Positions 44,018 to 53,871 of a DNA stretch of 64,000 nt are shown here, piece after piece. How positions within the stretch are numbered: the stretch's first letter is position 1; each line of letters begins with the position of its first letter. Source of the stretch: Trinickia sp. Y13 (lineage in GTDB: Bacteria > Pseudomonadota > Gammaproteobacteria > Burkholderiales > Burkholderiaceae); contig NZ_JAKWFK010000004.1 of the NCBI RefSeq assembly GCF_029522115.1, forward strand, positions 62,001 to 126,000, in the 5' to 3' direction. The translations under genes and the position numbers were made by a program. A model generated the notes under the pieces. That model ran no database searches and was not told the origin of the DNA. It was given only the letters and a program-made list of their open reading frames with translations.

Positions 44018-44956
44018 TCATGCCGGATGATCTTTGAGGCAAACCGGCTCTTCTTCGCGCAGCCAGTCGATCAGCCGCGTCACGGCCGGCGTAATCGTTC
44101 TGCCATGAGGGACGACCACATAATAGGCGTCGCGCGGTTTGCACGAGGCGGTCATGAGACGCACCAGTTCGCCTCGCACGAGCTGGTCGTGTACCAGCCG
44201 GCTCCAGCCGAGTGCAACGCCTTGGCCATACTTCGCTGCCTGGACGGCATCGGTATACAGGCTGCTTCGCAGCACGAAATTCAATTTCGGCGGCCGAAAG
44301 CCCACCGATCGAAACCACGCTTCCCAGCCCATCCATCCCTCGTAGGTGGAATCCGATTCGACGAGTGGCAAACCGGCAAGCACTTCGAACGAGGCCGGCA
44401 TTGGGTGTTCCTCGAGAAAGCCGGGCGAGCACACAGGAAACACTTCTTCGTCGAATAGCAAGACCGAGGTGCCGTCCGCCCAGCTACCGTCCCCGTAACG
44501 CACGGCGACATCGACCTCGACGTGGCGAAGGTCGGCGGTAAACATCTGCGTGGTCAATCGTAACTGCAAAGGCGGATCGAGCTTCTTCAGATTCGGCAGC
44601 CGCGGCAGCAGACGCAGTTGAGCGAACGGTGCGGTCGACGCCAGCACGAGCTCCTGCTGCTCCGCACCAATCGATAGCCGGTCGAAGACACCGGCGATCT
44701 TCTGCATTGATTCCGCAACGACGACGTATAGCGCCTCGCCCTCCTTCGTCAACACGATAGACCGATGCAGGCGATGAAACAGGCGCACGCCCAGCGTCTC
44801 CTCTAGAAACCGCACTTGCCGGCTAACCGCGGCCTGGGTCACCCCGAGCTCGGTCGCGGCACGAGTGAAGCTGCCCAAGCGCGCCACCGCCTCGAACTCG
44901 ACCAGCGCGGTCAAGGACGGCACGATGCGTCGATACCCCTTAGTTCCTTTTGCCAT
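44018..44956 (-). CDS. LysR family regulator, GcvA-like, copy 2
   Basis: 312 residues with the GcvA-type N-terminus PSLTALVEFEAVARLGSFTRAATELGVTQAAVSRQVRFLEE and an effector domain containing RHVEVDVAVRYGDG and an EGWMGWEAWF stretch. ATG at 44956 is chosen at the conserved start; codons upstream in frame run into the promoter block. It is divergent from the Rieske oxygenase over block B and is the natural activator of both the oxygenase and its reductase. Confidence 0.9.
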   Translation of the reverse strand: MAKGTKGYRRIVPSLTALVEFEAVARLGSFTRAATELGVTQAAVSRQVRFLEETLGVRLFHRLHRSIVLTKEGEALYVVVAESMQKIAGVFDRLSIGAEQQELVLASTAPFAQLRLLPRLPNLKKLDPPLQLRLTTQMFTADLRHVEVDVAVRYGDGSWADGTSVLLFDEEVFPVCSPGFLEEHPMPASFEVLAGLPLVESDSTYEGWMGWEAWFRSVGFRPPKLNFVLRSSLYTDAVQAAKYGQGVALGWSRLVHDQLVRGELVRLMTASCKPRDAYYVVVPHGRTITPAVTRLIDWLREEEPVCLKDHPA

Positions 44957-45119
44957 CTCGACCCACGGTTCGGTTTGTTTGCATGTCGGTTTCCGGCGCT
45001 CAATCCTCGGACGATATGGTTTCGCGGTCAACCCGGAAGCACCCCACGCGGCTGGCGCGTACGCAGGCGATTCGCCGCCCTCCCATGCGTGAGATGCTAC
45101 CGATATAACGCATCGTCCG

Positions 45120-45187
45120 GCATAACTCAAAGTAATGCGATCGACAAAATAAAGCGCGTTGACGCTACTTATCGTCACTCCAATACT
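45120..45187 (+). promoter_or_regulatory. Shared operator-promoter block B (before the Rieske oxygenase)
   Basis: ATAACTCAAAGTAAT at 45122-45136 (T-N11-A), AAAATAAAGCGC, TTGACG (-35, 45159-45164), AATACT (-10, 45182-45187). Collinear with block A. Lies in the divergent gap between LysR copy 2 and the oxygenase. Confidence 0.8.
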
Positions 45188-45236
45188 TGATGGAAATCAT
45201 TGGGAAAACCGAACCCACAACCTATTGGAGGCGCAA

Positions 45237-46496
45237 ATGTCTGTCATTCCCATCAAGACCCACCGCGAGCTGCTGGATAGCCGGGAGCCCGGATACGGGA
45301 TGCCTGGCGAGCTCTTCGGAAGCCAAGACGTGTTCGAAACGGACATGGATGTCTTCTTTCATAAACGGTGGATTCTCGTCGCGGTAACGGCCGACGTGCC
45401 GGAGCCCGGCGATGTCTTTGCGGTCGATGTCGGCAAAGCTTCGATCCTGATTCTTCGCGATGACGACGAAAACATCCGCGCATTCCGAAACATTTGCCGG
45501 CATCGCGGCTCGCGCCTCGTCAAGAGCGCCGGCAAAGTCACCGTCGGCATGTTGGTTTGCCCCTATCACCAGTGGACGTACGACCTCGACGGCAGCCTGC
45601 GCCACGCCACGCATATGGGTCGCGAATTCGACAAGGATTGCCGTAGCCTGCTCCCGGTCCATATCAAAGTCGTCGGCGCACATATCTTCGTTTGCCTCGC
45701 TGACGAGGCGCCTGACGACATCTCGACGCTCGAGACGGTCATGACCCCGCGCTTTGCTCCGTACGATATGCAGCATACGAAGATCGCGCACGAGATGGAC
45801 ATCGTCGAGAACGGCAACTGGAAGCTCGTCATGGAGAACAACCGTGAGTGCTACCACTGCGGCGGCACGCACCCGGAGCTGACTCAGTCGTTCCTGGCGC
45901 ATGATTTCGGCTTTTGCCCCGACGGCCAAAGCGAGGCGTCGCTGGCCGACTACGAGGAGTACCTCGCAAACAACGCTGCCCGCAAGGAAGACTGGGAAAA
46001 AGACGGCTATGTTTGCGAATTGTTCGAATCGCTCGATGAAAGCGTCGAGACGAATTTCCGCTCGCAGCGGCTCGTGATCGCCAACGCCGGCGAATCGCAA
46101 ACGATGGATACCAAGGTTGCGAGCACGAAGCTTCTGGGCAACTTGCAACGCCGCGATCTCGGCGACGTGCACATGTGGGGCCATCACTCGTGGACGCACG
46201 TAATGAGCGACCACGCCGTCATCGCCTATGCCATTCCGCTCGCGCCGGACGAAACACGCGTGCGTACCGTGTGGCTCGTGAACGAGAATGCCGTGGAAGG
46301 TGTCGACTACGATCTGAAGAAGCTGACTGAAGTATGGATCGCCACCACTACGCAGGACGCCGAACTCGTCGGCAACACGCACAATGGAACGCAGGATCCG
46401 GGCTATGTGCCGGGTCCGTACTCGAAGTACACCGAGGGCGCGCTCGAGCAATTTGCTCGCTGGTATGACGCTCGACTGAAAGCGAGCGGGGTCTAA
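45237..46496 (+). CDS. gbcA: Rieske non-haem iron oxygenase, betaine demethylase type
   Basis: 419 residues. Rieske 2Fe-2S site C87-R-H89 and C108-P-Y-H111; mononuclear iron site ENNRECYHCGGTH with H207 and H212, and an Asp in TTQDAELV for the third ligand. This is the GbcA/Stc2 branch that oxidatively removes one N-methyl from glycine betaine or proline betaine (stachydrine), giving formaldehyde. GGAGG lies 6 bp before the ATG. The reductase partner is at 41.5 kb under the same promoter block. Neighbouring PutA, P5C dehydrogenase and hydroxyproline-type genes favour proline betaine; the second GlyA and ProXWV genes would equally suit glycine betaine. Confidence 0.87.
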   Translation: MSVIPIKTHRELLDSREPGYGMPGELFGSQDVFETDMDVFFHKRWILVAVTADVPEPGDVFAVDVGKASILILRDDDENIRAFRNICRHRGSRLVKSAGKVTVGMLVCPYHQWTYDLDGSLRHATHMGREFDKDCRSLLPVHIKVVGAHIFVCLADEAPDDISTLETVMTPRFAPYDMQHTKIAHEMDIVENGNWKLVMENNRECYHCGGTHPELTQSFLAHDFGFCPDGQSEASLADYEEYLANNAARKEDWEKDGYVCELFESLDESVETNFRSQRLVIANAGESQTMDTKVASTKLLGNLQRRDLGDVHMWGHHSWTHVMSDHAVIAYAIPLAPDETRVRTVWLVNENAVEGVDYDLKKLTEVWIATTTQDAELVGNTHNGTQDPGYVPGPYSKYTEGALEQFARWYDARLKASGV

Positions 46497-46551
46497 GTTT
46501 CTGCGATGCGGGCGGGGGCAATTGAGTTGCACCCGCCCCACCGGCATGCGG

Positions 46552-48111
46552 CTACCCGTTATCGTCCAATACCGTAAACACCGACACGGCTCGCTGCAAG
46601 CTCATCGCCTGCTCCGAAAGCGATTCGGCCGCGGCGGCCGCTTGCTCTACGAGTGCCGCGTTTTGCTGCGTCATCTCGTCCATTTGCACGACGGCTTGCT
46701 GTACCTGGTCGATTCCTCGGCTTTGCTCTTCCGAGGCCGACGCGATCTCACCGACAATGCCTGACACCTGCTTCACGGCCAGCACGACCTCGCCAATCGT
46801 CGAACCAACCTCGTTCGCCTGTGTCGCGCCGAAACGGATCGTCTCGACGGACGAGTCGAGCAATGCCTTGATTTCTTTTGCGGCGTCCGCGGAACGCTGA
46901 GCGAGCGCGCGGACTTCGCTTGCCACCACGGCAAACCCGCGTCCTTGCTCCCCCGCGCGCGCAGCCTCGACCGCTGCGTTCAAGGCGAGAATGTTGGTCT
47001 GAAATGCAATCGATTCGATCACCGCGGTGATCTCCGAAATTCTCGTCGAACTGCCGCTTATCGTTTCGATGGTTCGGACCATCCCTTGCATCGCCCCGTT
47101 GCCTGCATCGGCCATTGTGCTCGCGCGCACTGCCAGCCTGTTGGCCTCGCGCGCACTTTCCGCGTTTCGTCTGACGGTCTCGGTCAATTGCGTCATGCTC
47201 GAAGCCGTCTCTCCCAACGACGCTGCCTGCTCTTCGGTCCGGGCCGAGAGGTCGGCGTTGCCGCTAGAGATCTCGCTCGCCGCCACGTTGACCGATTCGC
47301 TGCTCGCTTTGATCCCGCTTACCGTGTCGCTCAATTGCCGGTCCATCTTTTCCAATGCCAGCAACAACTGCCCGAACTCATCCTGAGAACGCTTGCCGCC
47401 GTATGGATTTCCCAGCGTCCCAGCCGCGATTCGATTCGCCACGCGCACCGCGCCCTTCAACGGCAGGGTCACTGCGCCCGACAAGTGGCAGGCAAGAGCC
47501 GTCCCAACCAGGAAACACAATGTCGCCAAGGCAATCGAAGTCCACAGGAACCGGCGATAGGTTGCGTCGCTATCGTCCGCGAATTCCCGAGCTTGACTGT
47601 TGTGCAATACCACCGCGTCCTCGACGAGCTTGCCCAACGATTGCGCGATTTCCTCGTGGCTGTCGATATCCGGCACGGCGCCGAAATAGCTGCCGGCACT
47701 CAGTTCGCCGACCAATTGCTCGGTCAACGCATCGAACTGCGGCAGTGCCTTCTTGATTTGCGCGGTGAGCGCACGCTCCTTCTCGCTCGTTGCGCCTTGT
47801 TCGACATAGCGTTTCCACGCGTGCTGAATGCTCGTCTGGTCGGCACGAATCCGCTCGATGCCGGCCTTCGTGCGCCCAGCATCGCGATACATCTCGATCA
47901 AGTGAACCTGTAACCGCGTGTCGAGCAGTGCCGCACGGATATCCGACAGATCCGCGATCGGAATGGTGCTCGCCGTGTAGGAGCCGCGCATGTTCGCATT
48001 CACGCTCGATAGACTTACCCCGCCGAAAATTTCGACGCCCGCCATCAGCATCACGAATACGCCGAACGTGACGAAAATCTTGAATCAGACGCTGTGTATG
48101 AGACGCTTCAT
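46552..48111 (-). pseudogene. Methyl-accepting chemotaxis protein with in-frame stop near its start
   Basis: The open part (48054-46552, about 500 residues) has a periplasmic helical sensor, a second membrane helix near [23 protein letters not shown], and the signalling hairpin tip [37 protein letters not shown]. In the same frame upstream, from ATG 48111 with a good GGAGG, the sequence reads MKRLIHSV, then TGA (48085-48087), then [16 protein letters not shown]. This is the normal start of such receptors broken by one nonsense codon inside the first membrane helix. A GTG/ATG start at 48054/48051 would leave a short first helix; probably not functional. Located just after the betaine oxygenase. 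Confidence 0.75.
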
Positions 48112-48268
48112 CATCCCCTCCCCGGACAAGGGATGCGCCGCCTGGATTGCCGCTGGGCATCGAACCCGGCGGCAAGACGGCAGAACGCGCACTCATCCGC
48201 CTTCCCGGCATGAGTGCGCGGCTCACTTCATTTCTTATCTATACGCAATGTTCAATTGCCGTCGCAGG

Positions 48269-49417
48269 TCAGAATTTATGCCGAATCGCGACGCGCGTGA
48301 CGAGCTGACTCCGATTCGACGAAACGTCTGCCGCCCCCGGAACGTAGGCCACGTCAAGCGCGGTCCCCGTCTTGTCGCCGCCAACGTGCTGATACGCGCC
48401 CTGGAGATAGACGTCCGTGCGCTTGGACAGGTTGTAGTCCGCCATCAGGCCGATCGTCTGATAATTCGGCTTCGAATTTCCGGTCGTCGTGTTGAAGTTT
48501 GCGCGCGTGTATGTGTACATCGCTCCGACGAAGAACGCAGGCGTGAATTGGTACTTGCCGTTTAGCTCGAAGTTCTGGAAACGCAAGCTCGACAGCGTTC
48601 CCGTGGACGGCGTAATGGACCCGACGTATTCCGTGCTCGTTGGCTGCGAGAAGTACGTATTTGTGTACGCAAAGCCGACAGTCGCCGGACCAAACGTGTA
48701 GTTCACGCCCGCACCGAAGATGCGCAGCCGCGTCGCGGCGAAATTCGAGTCTCCCGTGCTGCTGATCGCCCCACCCGTCGTCGCCCCAGGGTTGTTCGCC
48801 TGCAAATAAGCGGCCGCAACCAGCAGCCCTCCGTTTGCGTATTGCCCGCCCACGCTGTATTGGCGATTGTTCGCGAAATTCGTGTCGTTGCTGAAGCTGT
48901 ACGTGCCGCCAACCTGCAAGCCCGCGAAGCTCGGGCTCGTATACTTCACCGTGTTGTTGACTCGGAACGAGTTATCCGTATTGTCGTTATCGTACGGATG
49001 GGAGAACAGATAGCCGGCCCAGTTGCCATTAGCCGTCGTCTGTGCGAGGTAATCGACCAGGCTGTCGTACTGGCGACCGAGCGTGACAGTACCCAGGTTG
49101 TTGCTGACGAGGCCTACGTACGCCTGGCGACCAAACATGCGGCCACCTTGACCCAGGGCGCCGTTGTTCACGTTGAAGCCGTTCTCGAGCTGGAACACCG
49201 CTTTCAGACCACCGCCGAGATCTTCCGCGCCTTTCAGGCCCCACCGACTACCCTGGACGTAGCCGCTTTGCAGTTCGTAGACCTTGTTGCCGCGAACGTT
49301 GTTGGTGAAGTCCAAGCCTTCGTCGATCACGCCATAAAGCGTCACGGCATTCTGCGCAAGCGCGGGTACGGCAATCGCCATGGTCAACGCGGGCAATAGC
49401 AGCTTCATCTTTTTCAT
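48269..49417 (-). CDS. Trimeric outer-membrane porin, OmpC type
   Basis: 382 residues with signal MKKMKLLLPALTMAIAVPALAQ, then the Gram-negative porin pattern NAVTLYGVIDEGLDFTNN, GSRWGLKGAEDLGGGLKAVFQLENGF, GRQAYVGL, and a C-terminal RVAIRHKF ending in Phe needed for outer-membrane assembly. Non-specific or weakly anion-selective diffusion pore, common in Burkholderiales next to catabolic genes. The start at 49417 fits the signal peptide. Its promoter would lie in the 481-bp gap 49418-49898. Confidence 0.93.
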   Translation of the reverse strand: MKKMKLLLPALTMAIAVPALAQNAVTLYGVIDEGLDFTNNVRGNKVYELQSGYVQGSRWGLKGAEDLGGGLKAVFQLENGFNVNNGALGQGGRMFGRQAYVGLVSNNLGTVTLGRQYDSLVDYLAQTTANGNWAGYLFSHPYDNDNTDNSFRVNNTVKYTSPSFAGLQVGGTYSFSNDTNFANNRQYSVGGQYANGGLLVAAAYLQANNPGATTGGAISSTGDSNFAATRLRIFGAGVNYTFGPATVGFAYTNTYFSQPTSTEYVGSITPSTGTLSSLRFQNFELNGKYQFTPAFFVGAMYTYTRANFNTTTGNSKPNYQTIGLMADYNLSKRTDVYLQGAYQHVGGDKTGTALDVAYVPGAADVSSNRSQLVTRVAIRHKF

Positions 49418-49833
49418 ATGAGAGTCCCCAAGACGAAATATCCAATTTCTGATTAACATCAAATGCCAGCTGCGACGGCGCTCTAACGGCACCAGCGTGC
49501 TGACGCTTCCCCACCTCCCCTGGCACGAATTCGCCTGAGGTACTGCTCCAATTCACTTGCTCATGCCGATTGCGCTCAGGTGGCCCCAGTCGTCACCCGG
49601 CGTTGACCCGATCCACTATCAGCCATTTATTTAGTAGTCCAAACTTTATCTTCTGAAGGATATTTCCCGAAGGCGCCTAGCGCCTCGGTATCTCTATCGA
49701 AGCGAGAGTAAGGATCCGCTCAAGGGCAACAAGGGCAACCGCAGCGTATCAAGCCAATTTTCCCGGTCTCGATACATTTCCTCTACGCAATGCGATACCT
49801 TTAGTAATGGGAGCGGTTACACTGCATGCGCTT

Positions 49834-49864
49834 AAAAAAAAGGCGAGCCGCTCTTTGGCTCGCC
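49834..49864 (-). terminator. Intrinsic terminator after the cupin gene
   Basis: On the minus strand GGCGAGCC and GGCTCGCC form a perfect 8-bp stem with a 7-base loop, followed by eight T. Sits 35 bp beyond the cupin stop. The rest of the 49418-49898 gap shows no gene. Confidence 0.9.
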
Positions 49865-49898
49865 CATCCGTTCATCGAATTTCTACTAGGGACTACCT

Positions 49899-50315
49899 TT
49901 AAGAAGAAGCCCCCTCGTTGACGATCGACGATTCAGTGCGCGCCACGACGAGCACCGTGCATCCATACGCCGACGATGTGCTGTGCCGCGAGCCGGCGGG
50001 ATAGCAGACGGTCTGCCCCGGGTGGAAGTCGGTGCCGTCGTCATCTGTGAACACGCCATCGAGAATCACGATCAACTCGGTCGAGTCGTGCCGATGTTCG
50101 AACGAGCGCGCACCCGCCGCGAGGCGCATCCAGTAGCTCGTCCATGCACCGCTCTCGTCCTGCGCGACCGGAATCCAGGAAAAGCCCTGCAGCGCAGTGT
50201 CGCCGATCTTCATCGGCTGCCAGTCCCGCTCGTCGATCGAATACCAGCGTCGGCCGTTCTTCACTTTCAATCCAGCAAGGACAGGCGTTTCATCCTCGAT
50301 CGGCTTCGTCGTCAT
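49899..50315 (-). CDS. Small cupin domain protein (ChrR-like)
   Basis: 138 residues. Two cupin motifs can be seen: AAGARSFEHRHDSTELIVILDGVF and GQTVCYPAGSRHSTSSAYGC, with His and Glu metal positions intact. The N-terminal DWQPMKIGDTALQGFSW resembles anti-ECF ChrR cupin domains. Metal-binding small enzyme or sensor; specific function unknown. GGAG lies before the ATG at 50315. Directly follows LysR copy 3 (61 bp), probably on its transcript. Confidence 0.8.
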   Translation of the reverse strand: MTTKPIEDETPVLAGLKVKNGRRWYSIDERDWQPMKIGDTALQGFSWIPVAQDESGAWTSYWMRLAAGARSFEHRHDSTELIVILDGVFTDDDGTDFHPGQTVCYPAGSRHSTSSAYGCTVLVVARTESSIVNEGASS

Positions 50316-50376
50316 CGTATCTCTCCTCTGTTCGGCTATGACAGCTGGCACAACCACCGCCTGTCGCGCCCTGCAT

Positions 50377-51405
50377 TCAATGCGACGTTCGCGGGTGCTC
50401 CGGCTGTTTGGCGATCCCGGCTGTGGCGCCATTCCATTCGCGCATCATCGCGTTGACTTCCTCGGAGAGCCATTCTCGGAAGTGCAGATACTCCGGGCGA
50501 AGCTTGGCATTCTTCTGCGTAACGAGATAGTGATGGCGATCGGTGAATACGAGCGCGTCCTTCACCGGCCGAACGAGTTGTCCCGACTCGACCTGCCGAT
50601 GCACGAGATGGTGCCAGCCAAGCAAGGTGCCCTCGCCCGCTTCCGCTTGCGCGACGAGCAAGCGGTAGTCGTTGCTCTCGAGATGTTCGTTCTCGAGCAG
50701 CATCTCGGCGCCTTCGCTTTGCTGAAACCAGTTGCGCCAAACACGCCAGTCGACATGCTCGCAGACCTGCGCGCGACCGAGCAGCGATAGATTCAGGGTT
50801 GGGTGCGACAGCAAATCGAGCGGCTTCAACGATTTACCATAGAAACGCCGCTCATGGAACGACGGGCTGCACACCGGGTAAACGATGTCGTGAAAGAGCG
50901 GCTCGACCTCGTACTCCACCTCGCGCGGCGGAATCTTGGTGATGATGACATCGGGCTCCATGAGCCCGTCGAGCTCCATGAAATGCTCGGTCACCATCAC
51001 GTGCAAGCGGATATCCGGATACCGCTTGCGGAACGCGGGCAGCCGCGACGAAAGCCACAACGCCGAAAACGTGTGCGACACGCAGATCGTCAACGCATGT
51101 CTATCCGAGCGGCGCACAGCCTCCGCCGCTTCCGCGATGTTCATGATCGACAAATACGACGCGTTGTAGAGAATGCGACCCGCGTCCGTCAGCGCGATAT
51201 GCCGCCCGGTGCGCTCGAATAGGGCGACGTCCAGCGAATCTTCGAGTTCTTTGATCTGCCGGCTGATCGCCGCTTGGGTTACGCAGAGTACTTCTGCCGC
51301 TTGCGTAAAACTCTCGTATCGCGCCGCCGTGACAAAGCACTTCAACGCGCGTAACGACGGCATTTGCGCGAGAAGTCTATCCGCGAACACTTGCTTCTTT
51401 TGCAT
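50377..51405 (-). CDS. LysR family regulator, GcvA-like, copy 3
   Basis: 342 residues. HTH: PSLRALKCFVTAARYESFTQAAEVLCVTQAAISRQIKELED. Effector domain includes EPDVIITKIPPREVEYEVEPLFHD and VWRNWFQQSEG. The frame opens with a GTG at 51414, but the ATG at 51405 has AAGGG 8 bp upstream and is preferred. Likely controls the operon that ends just upstream (proC-like, ALDH, FAD enzyme, DapA-like) and the cupin gene; no clear operator was recognised in the 171-bp gap. Confidence 0.9.
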   Translation of the reverse strand: MQKKQVFADRLLAQMPSLRALKCFVTAARYESFTQAAEVLCVTQAAISRQIKELEDSLDVALFERTGRHIALTDAGRILYNASYLSIMNIAEAAEAVRRSDRHALTICVSHTFSALWLSSRLPAFRKRYPDIRLHVMVTEHFMELDGLMEPDVIITKIPPREVEYEVEPLFHDIVYPVCSPSFHERRFYGKSLKPLDLLSHPTLNLSLLGRAQVCEHVDWRVWRNWFQQSEGAEMLLENEHLESNDYRLLVAQAEAGEGTLLGWHHLVHRQVESGQLVRPVKDALVFTDRHHYLVTQKNAKLRPEYLHFREWLSEEVNAMMREWNGATAGIAKQPEHPRTSH

Positions 51406-51576
51406 GGCTATCACCCTTCACGCGGACATCTGAGCCCCTGGTCCGCCGGCCAAAATCATCGCGGAGTGCGTCGATCCTACGACGGTCCTTGCGCCACCGC
51501 GCACATGTCAGGCGAGTAGTTTGATAGCACGTCCGCCCGTTGGCAAGACAGTCCCCCCTGTGCCGCTCGGCGAGCG

Positions 51577-52347
51577 CTAAGCGCCGCCCGTGATCCGCTT
51601 CATGACCTTATCTAGCGCATCGCCGTAGTGCGCGTAGGTTCCGCGCTGCGACAGCTCCGTATGAACCTGTTCGTTGATGCCGCCCAGCGTCATGCAGTGG
51701 TCGATCAATGCGGCGAAGGGCTGCGGCGTGCGCGCGGCATCATGGGCCAACCCGACGTAATACCCGGACAGAAACGTGCGGGCCGCCTCATACGTCAACC
51801 CCTGGCGTACGAGCCACGCGGCCTGCGCATCCAGGACCGCATAGAAGCTGGCCATGGTCGCCGTCGCCGCCGACAGCGCGTCGAACTTGCGCTCGTCGTC
51901 GACTTCGACGGCCGCCCCGAGCGCCACAAAGAGCCGCAGCGCGATCGGATCGGCCGGACAAATCACCGTGCTTCCCTTGCCCTCGGCCACCGCCGGCAAA
52001 GGGATGGCGCGCACGACCGTCTTCGCCGGTTGCGTTAGTTTGCGCACCTCCTCGATCGACAGCCCGGCAACGAAGCTGATGACACAATGGCGTGCATCGA
52101 ATACGAGTTCGCTCAGCACGGCTTCGGCAATCTGCGGAACGACAGCGAGGCAAACCACGTCGGCGGTATCGAGCACCGTTTGGTTGTCCCGGCAGACGCG
52201 CACCCGCGCATCGGTCGCCGCGAGCACAGCGGCGATCGCCGCATTGCGCGGCGACAGCGCAATACGCTCGAAGGGAACGCCGAAGCGAACCAGGCCCGTA
52301 ACGACGGCCTGCGTGATCACCCCGGCGCCTATGAATCCGAGCCTCAT
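51577..52347 (-). CDS. ProC-like pyrroline carboxylate reductase family protein
   Basis: 256 residues: N-terminal NADPH motif LGFIGAGVITQAVVTGL, the VISFVAGLSIEEVRKL stretch, and a C-terminal TLGGINEQVHTEL block corresponding to TPGGTT-type segments of P5C reductase. The AATATMASFYAVLDAQAAWLVRQGL helix is the dimerisation region. The C-terminal TPGGT region is altered, so P5C specificity is uncertain. Last gene of a four-gene catabolic operon, 13 bp after the ALDH gene. It could reduce a pyrroline or other imino acid formed in this pathway. Confidence 0.8.
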   Translation of the reverse strand: MRLGFIGAGVITQAVVTGLVRFGVPFERIALSPRNAAIAAVLAATDARVRVCRDNQTVLDTADVVCLAVVPQIAEAVLSELVFDARHCVISFVAGLSIEEVRKLTQPAKTVVRAIPLPAVAEGKGSTVICPADPIALRLFVALGAAVEVDDERKFDALSAATATMASFYAVLDAQAAWLVRQGLTYEAARTFLSGYYVGLAHDAARTPQPFAALIDHCMTLGGINEQVHTELSQRGTYAHYGDALDKVMKRITGGA

Positions 52348-52360
52348 TTGCTCTCCCTAT

Positions 52361-53854
52361 TCATTCCAGCCTCAGCCAAGTGGTTTTCAGTTCGCAATAC
52401 TGATCGTGCGCGTAAATCGATTTGTCTCGACCGCCGAAGCCCGATTGCTTGAAGCCACCGAACGGCGTCGACAAATCTCCTTCGCCGAAGCAGTTCACCG
52501 TCACCGTGCCCGCCCGGATCCGTGCCGCCACCTTGTGCGCGTGATTGACGTTATCCGTCCATAGCGATGCGGCGAGGCCATAGCAAGTGTCGTTCGCAAT
52601 TCGAATCGCGTCTTCGACATCGTCGTATTCGATGAAGCACAGCACTGGCCCGAACACTTCTTCACGCGCGATCGTCATTTGCGGCGTCACGTCGTCGAAA
52701 ATCGTCGGCTCGACGAACCAGCCGCCGCTCGCAGTCAGCGTGGCCTTTCCGCCGCACACCAAGTGCGCGCCTTCGGCCTTGGCCTTCTCAATGTGCGCGA
52801 GCACCTTGTCATAGTGCGGCCGTTCGATCAACGAACCGAGCTTCACTTCGGGATCGAGCGGATCGCCCGTCTTCCAGTCCTCGAGTACGGCCAGGATCTT
52901 TTGCAGGAGTTGCGCTTTCATCGCGGCAGGCACGATGATGCGAGAGCCCGCGCTGCAATTCTCGCCCATGTTCCAAAAGGCCGCGGCCACGGCGTTTTCG
53001 GCCACGACATCCAAATTCGCGACGTCCGGCAGAACGATTTGAGGGTTCTTGCCCCCGCACTCCAACACGACGCGCTTCAGATTCGTATCGGCCGAGTAGC
53101 GCAGAAATCGCTTACCCGTCTCGGTCGAACCCGTGAACGCAACCAAGTCGACGTCCGCATGACAGCCGATCGCCTGCCCCGCGCCCTCGCCGAACCCCGT
53201 AACGACGCTGAAGACGCCCGCCGGCACGCCCGCCTCCAACGCAAGGTCGGCGATGCGCAGCGTCGAGAGCGACGTCTGCTCGGCAGGCTTGACCACGACG
53301 CTGTTGCCGACCGAAAGCGCAGGCCCGATCTTCCACGCCAGCATGAGCGCCGGGAAATTCCACGGCAACACCGCGCCGACCACGCCGATCGGCTCGCGCG
53401 TAATCATGCTTACGACGTTCGGCCCCGAAGGCGAAAGCGCGTCGTAGCGCTTGTCCGTCGCCTCGGCATGCCACCGGATGCAGGCCGCCGATTCCGGAAT
53501 ATCGAGGCCAAGGCATTCGCCGATCGGCTTGCCCGCTTCGAGCGCTTCGAGCAACGCCAGTTCTTCGGCGTTCTCGTCGATCAATTGCGCCAACCGGAGC
53601 AGCACGGCTTTGCGCTGCGCAGGCATGATCTTCGACCACACGCCACTGTCGAACGCCGTTCTCGCCGCCGCGACCGCGCGATCGACGTCGTTCGCATCGC
53701 ACTTCGCCACCTGCGCCAACGTCTTCCCGGTCGACGGATTGAGGGTCGCGAATGTTTCATTCGATAGGGCGAAACATCGTTCACCGGCGATGAACGCGCG
53801 CCCGTCCAGTCGCAATGCTTCCGCCCTTTGCATCCATTCCTGATGAGTCGCCAT
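52361..53854 (-). CDS. NAD(P)-dependent aldehyde dehydrogenase (PuuC/HypH-like)
   Basis: 497 residues, typical ALDH. Complete active site: PWNFPALML (Asn), ECGGKNP (Glu), WNMGENCSAGSR (Cys), FTGSTETGK cofactor loop and EEVFGPVL. Closest in style to gamma-glutamyl-aminobutyraldehyde dehydrogenase (PuuC) and betaine aldehyde dehydrogenases. In an operon with a DapA-like lyase it could act as 2-oxoglutarate semialdehyde dehydrogenase of the hydroxyproline route. Start 53854 has AGGGA upstream. 17 bp after the FAD gene. Confidence 0.88.
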   Translation of the reverse strand: MATHQEWMQRAEALRLDGRAFIAGERCFALSNETFATLNPSTGKTLAQVAKCDANDVDRAVAAARTAFDSGVWSKIMPAQRKAVLLRLAQLIDENAEELALLEALEAGKPIGECLGLDIPESAACIRWHAEATDKRYDALSPSGPNVVSMITREPIGVVGAVLPWNFPALMLAWKIGPALSVGNSVVVKPAEQTSLSTLRIADLALEAGVPAGVFSVVTGFGEGAGQAIGCHADVDLVAFTGSTETGKRFLRYSADTNLKRVVLECGGKNPQIVLPDVANLDVVAENAVAAAFWNMGENCSAGSRIIVPAAMKAQLLQKILAVLEDWKTGDPLDPEVKLGSLIERPHYDKVLAHIEKAKAEGAHLVCGGKATLTASGGWFVEPTIFDDVTPQMTIAREEVFGPVLCFIEYDDVEDAIRIANDTCYGLAASLWTDNVNHAHKVAARIRAGTVTVNCFGEGDLSTPFGGFKQSGFGGRDKSIYAHDQYCELKTTWLRLE

Positions 53855-53871
53855 GGTGTCGTCCCTGAAAA

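Noticed and set aside
45222-46547. Minus-strand 441-codon frame opposite the Rieske oxygenase
   Set aside because: The plus-strand gene has complete Rieske and iron motifs; the opposite frame is a shadow.
48085-48087. TGA in the chemoreceptor as a selenocysteine codon
   Set aside because: It falls in a membrane helix where relatives have an ordinary residue, and no selenocysteine insertion context is evident.
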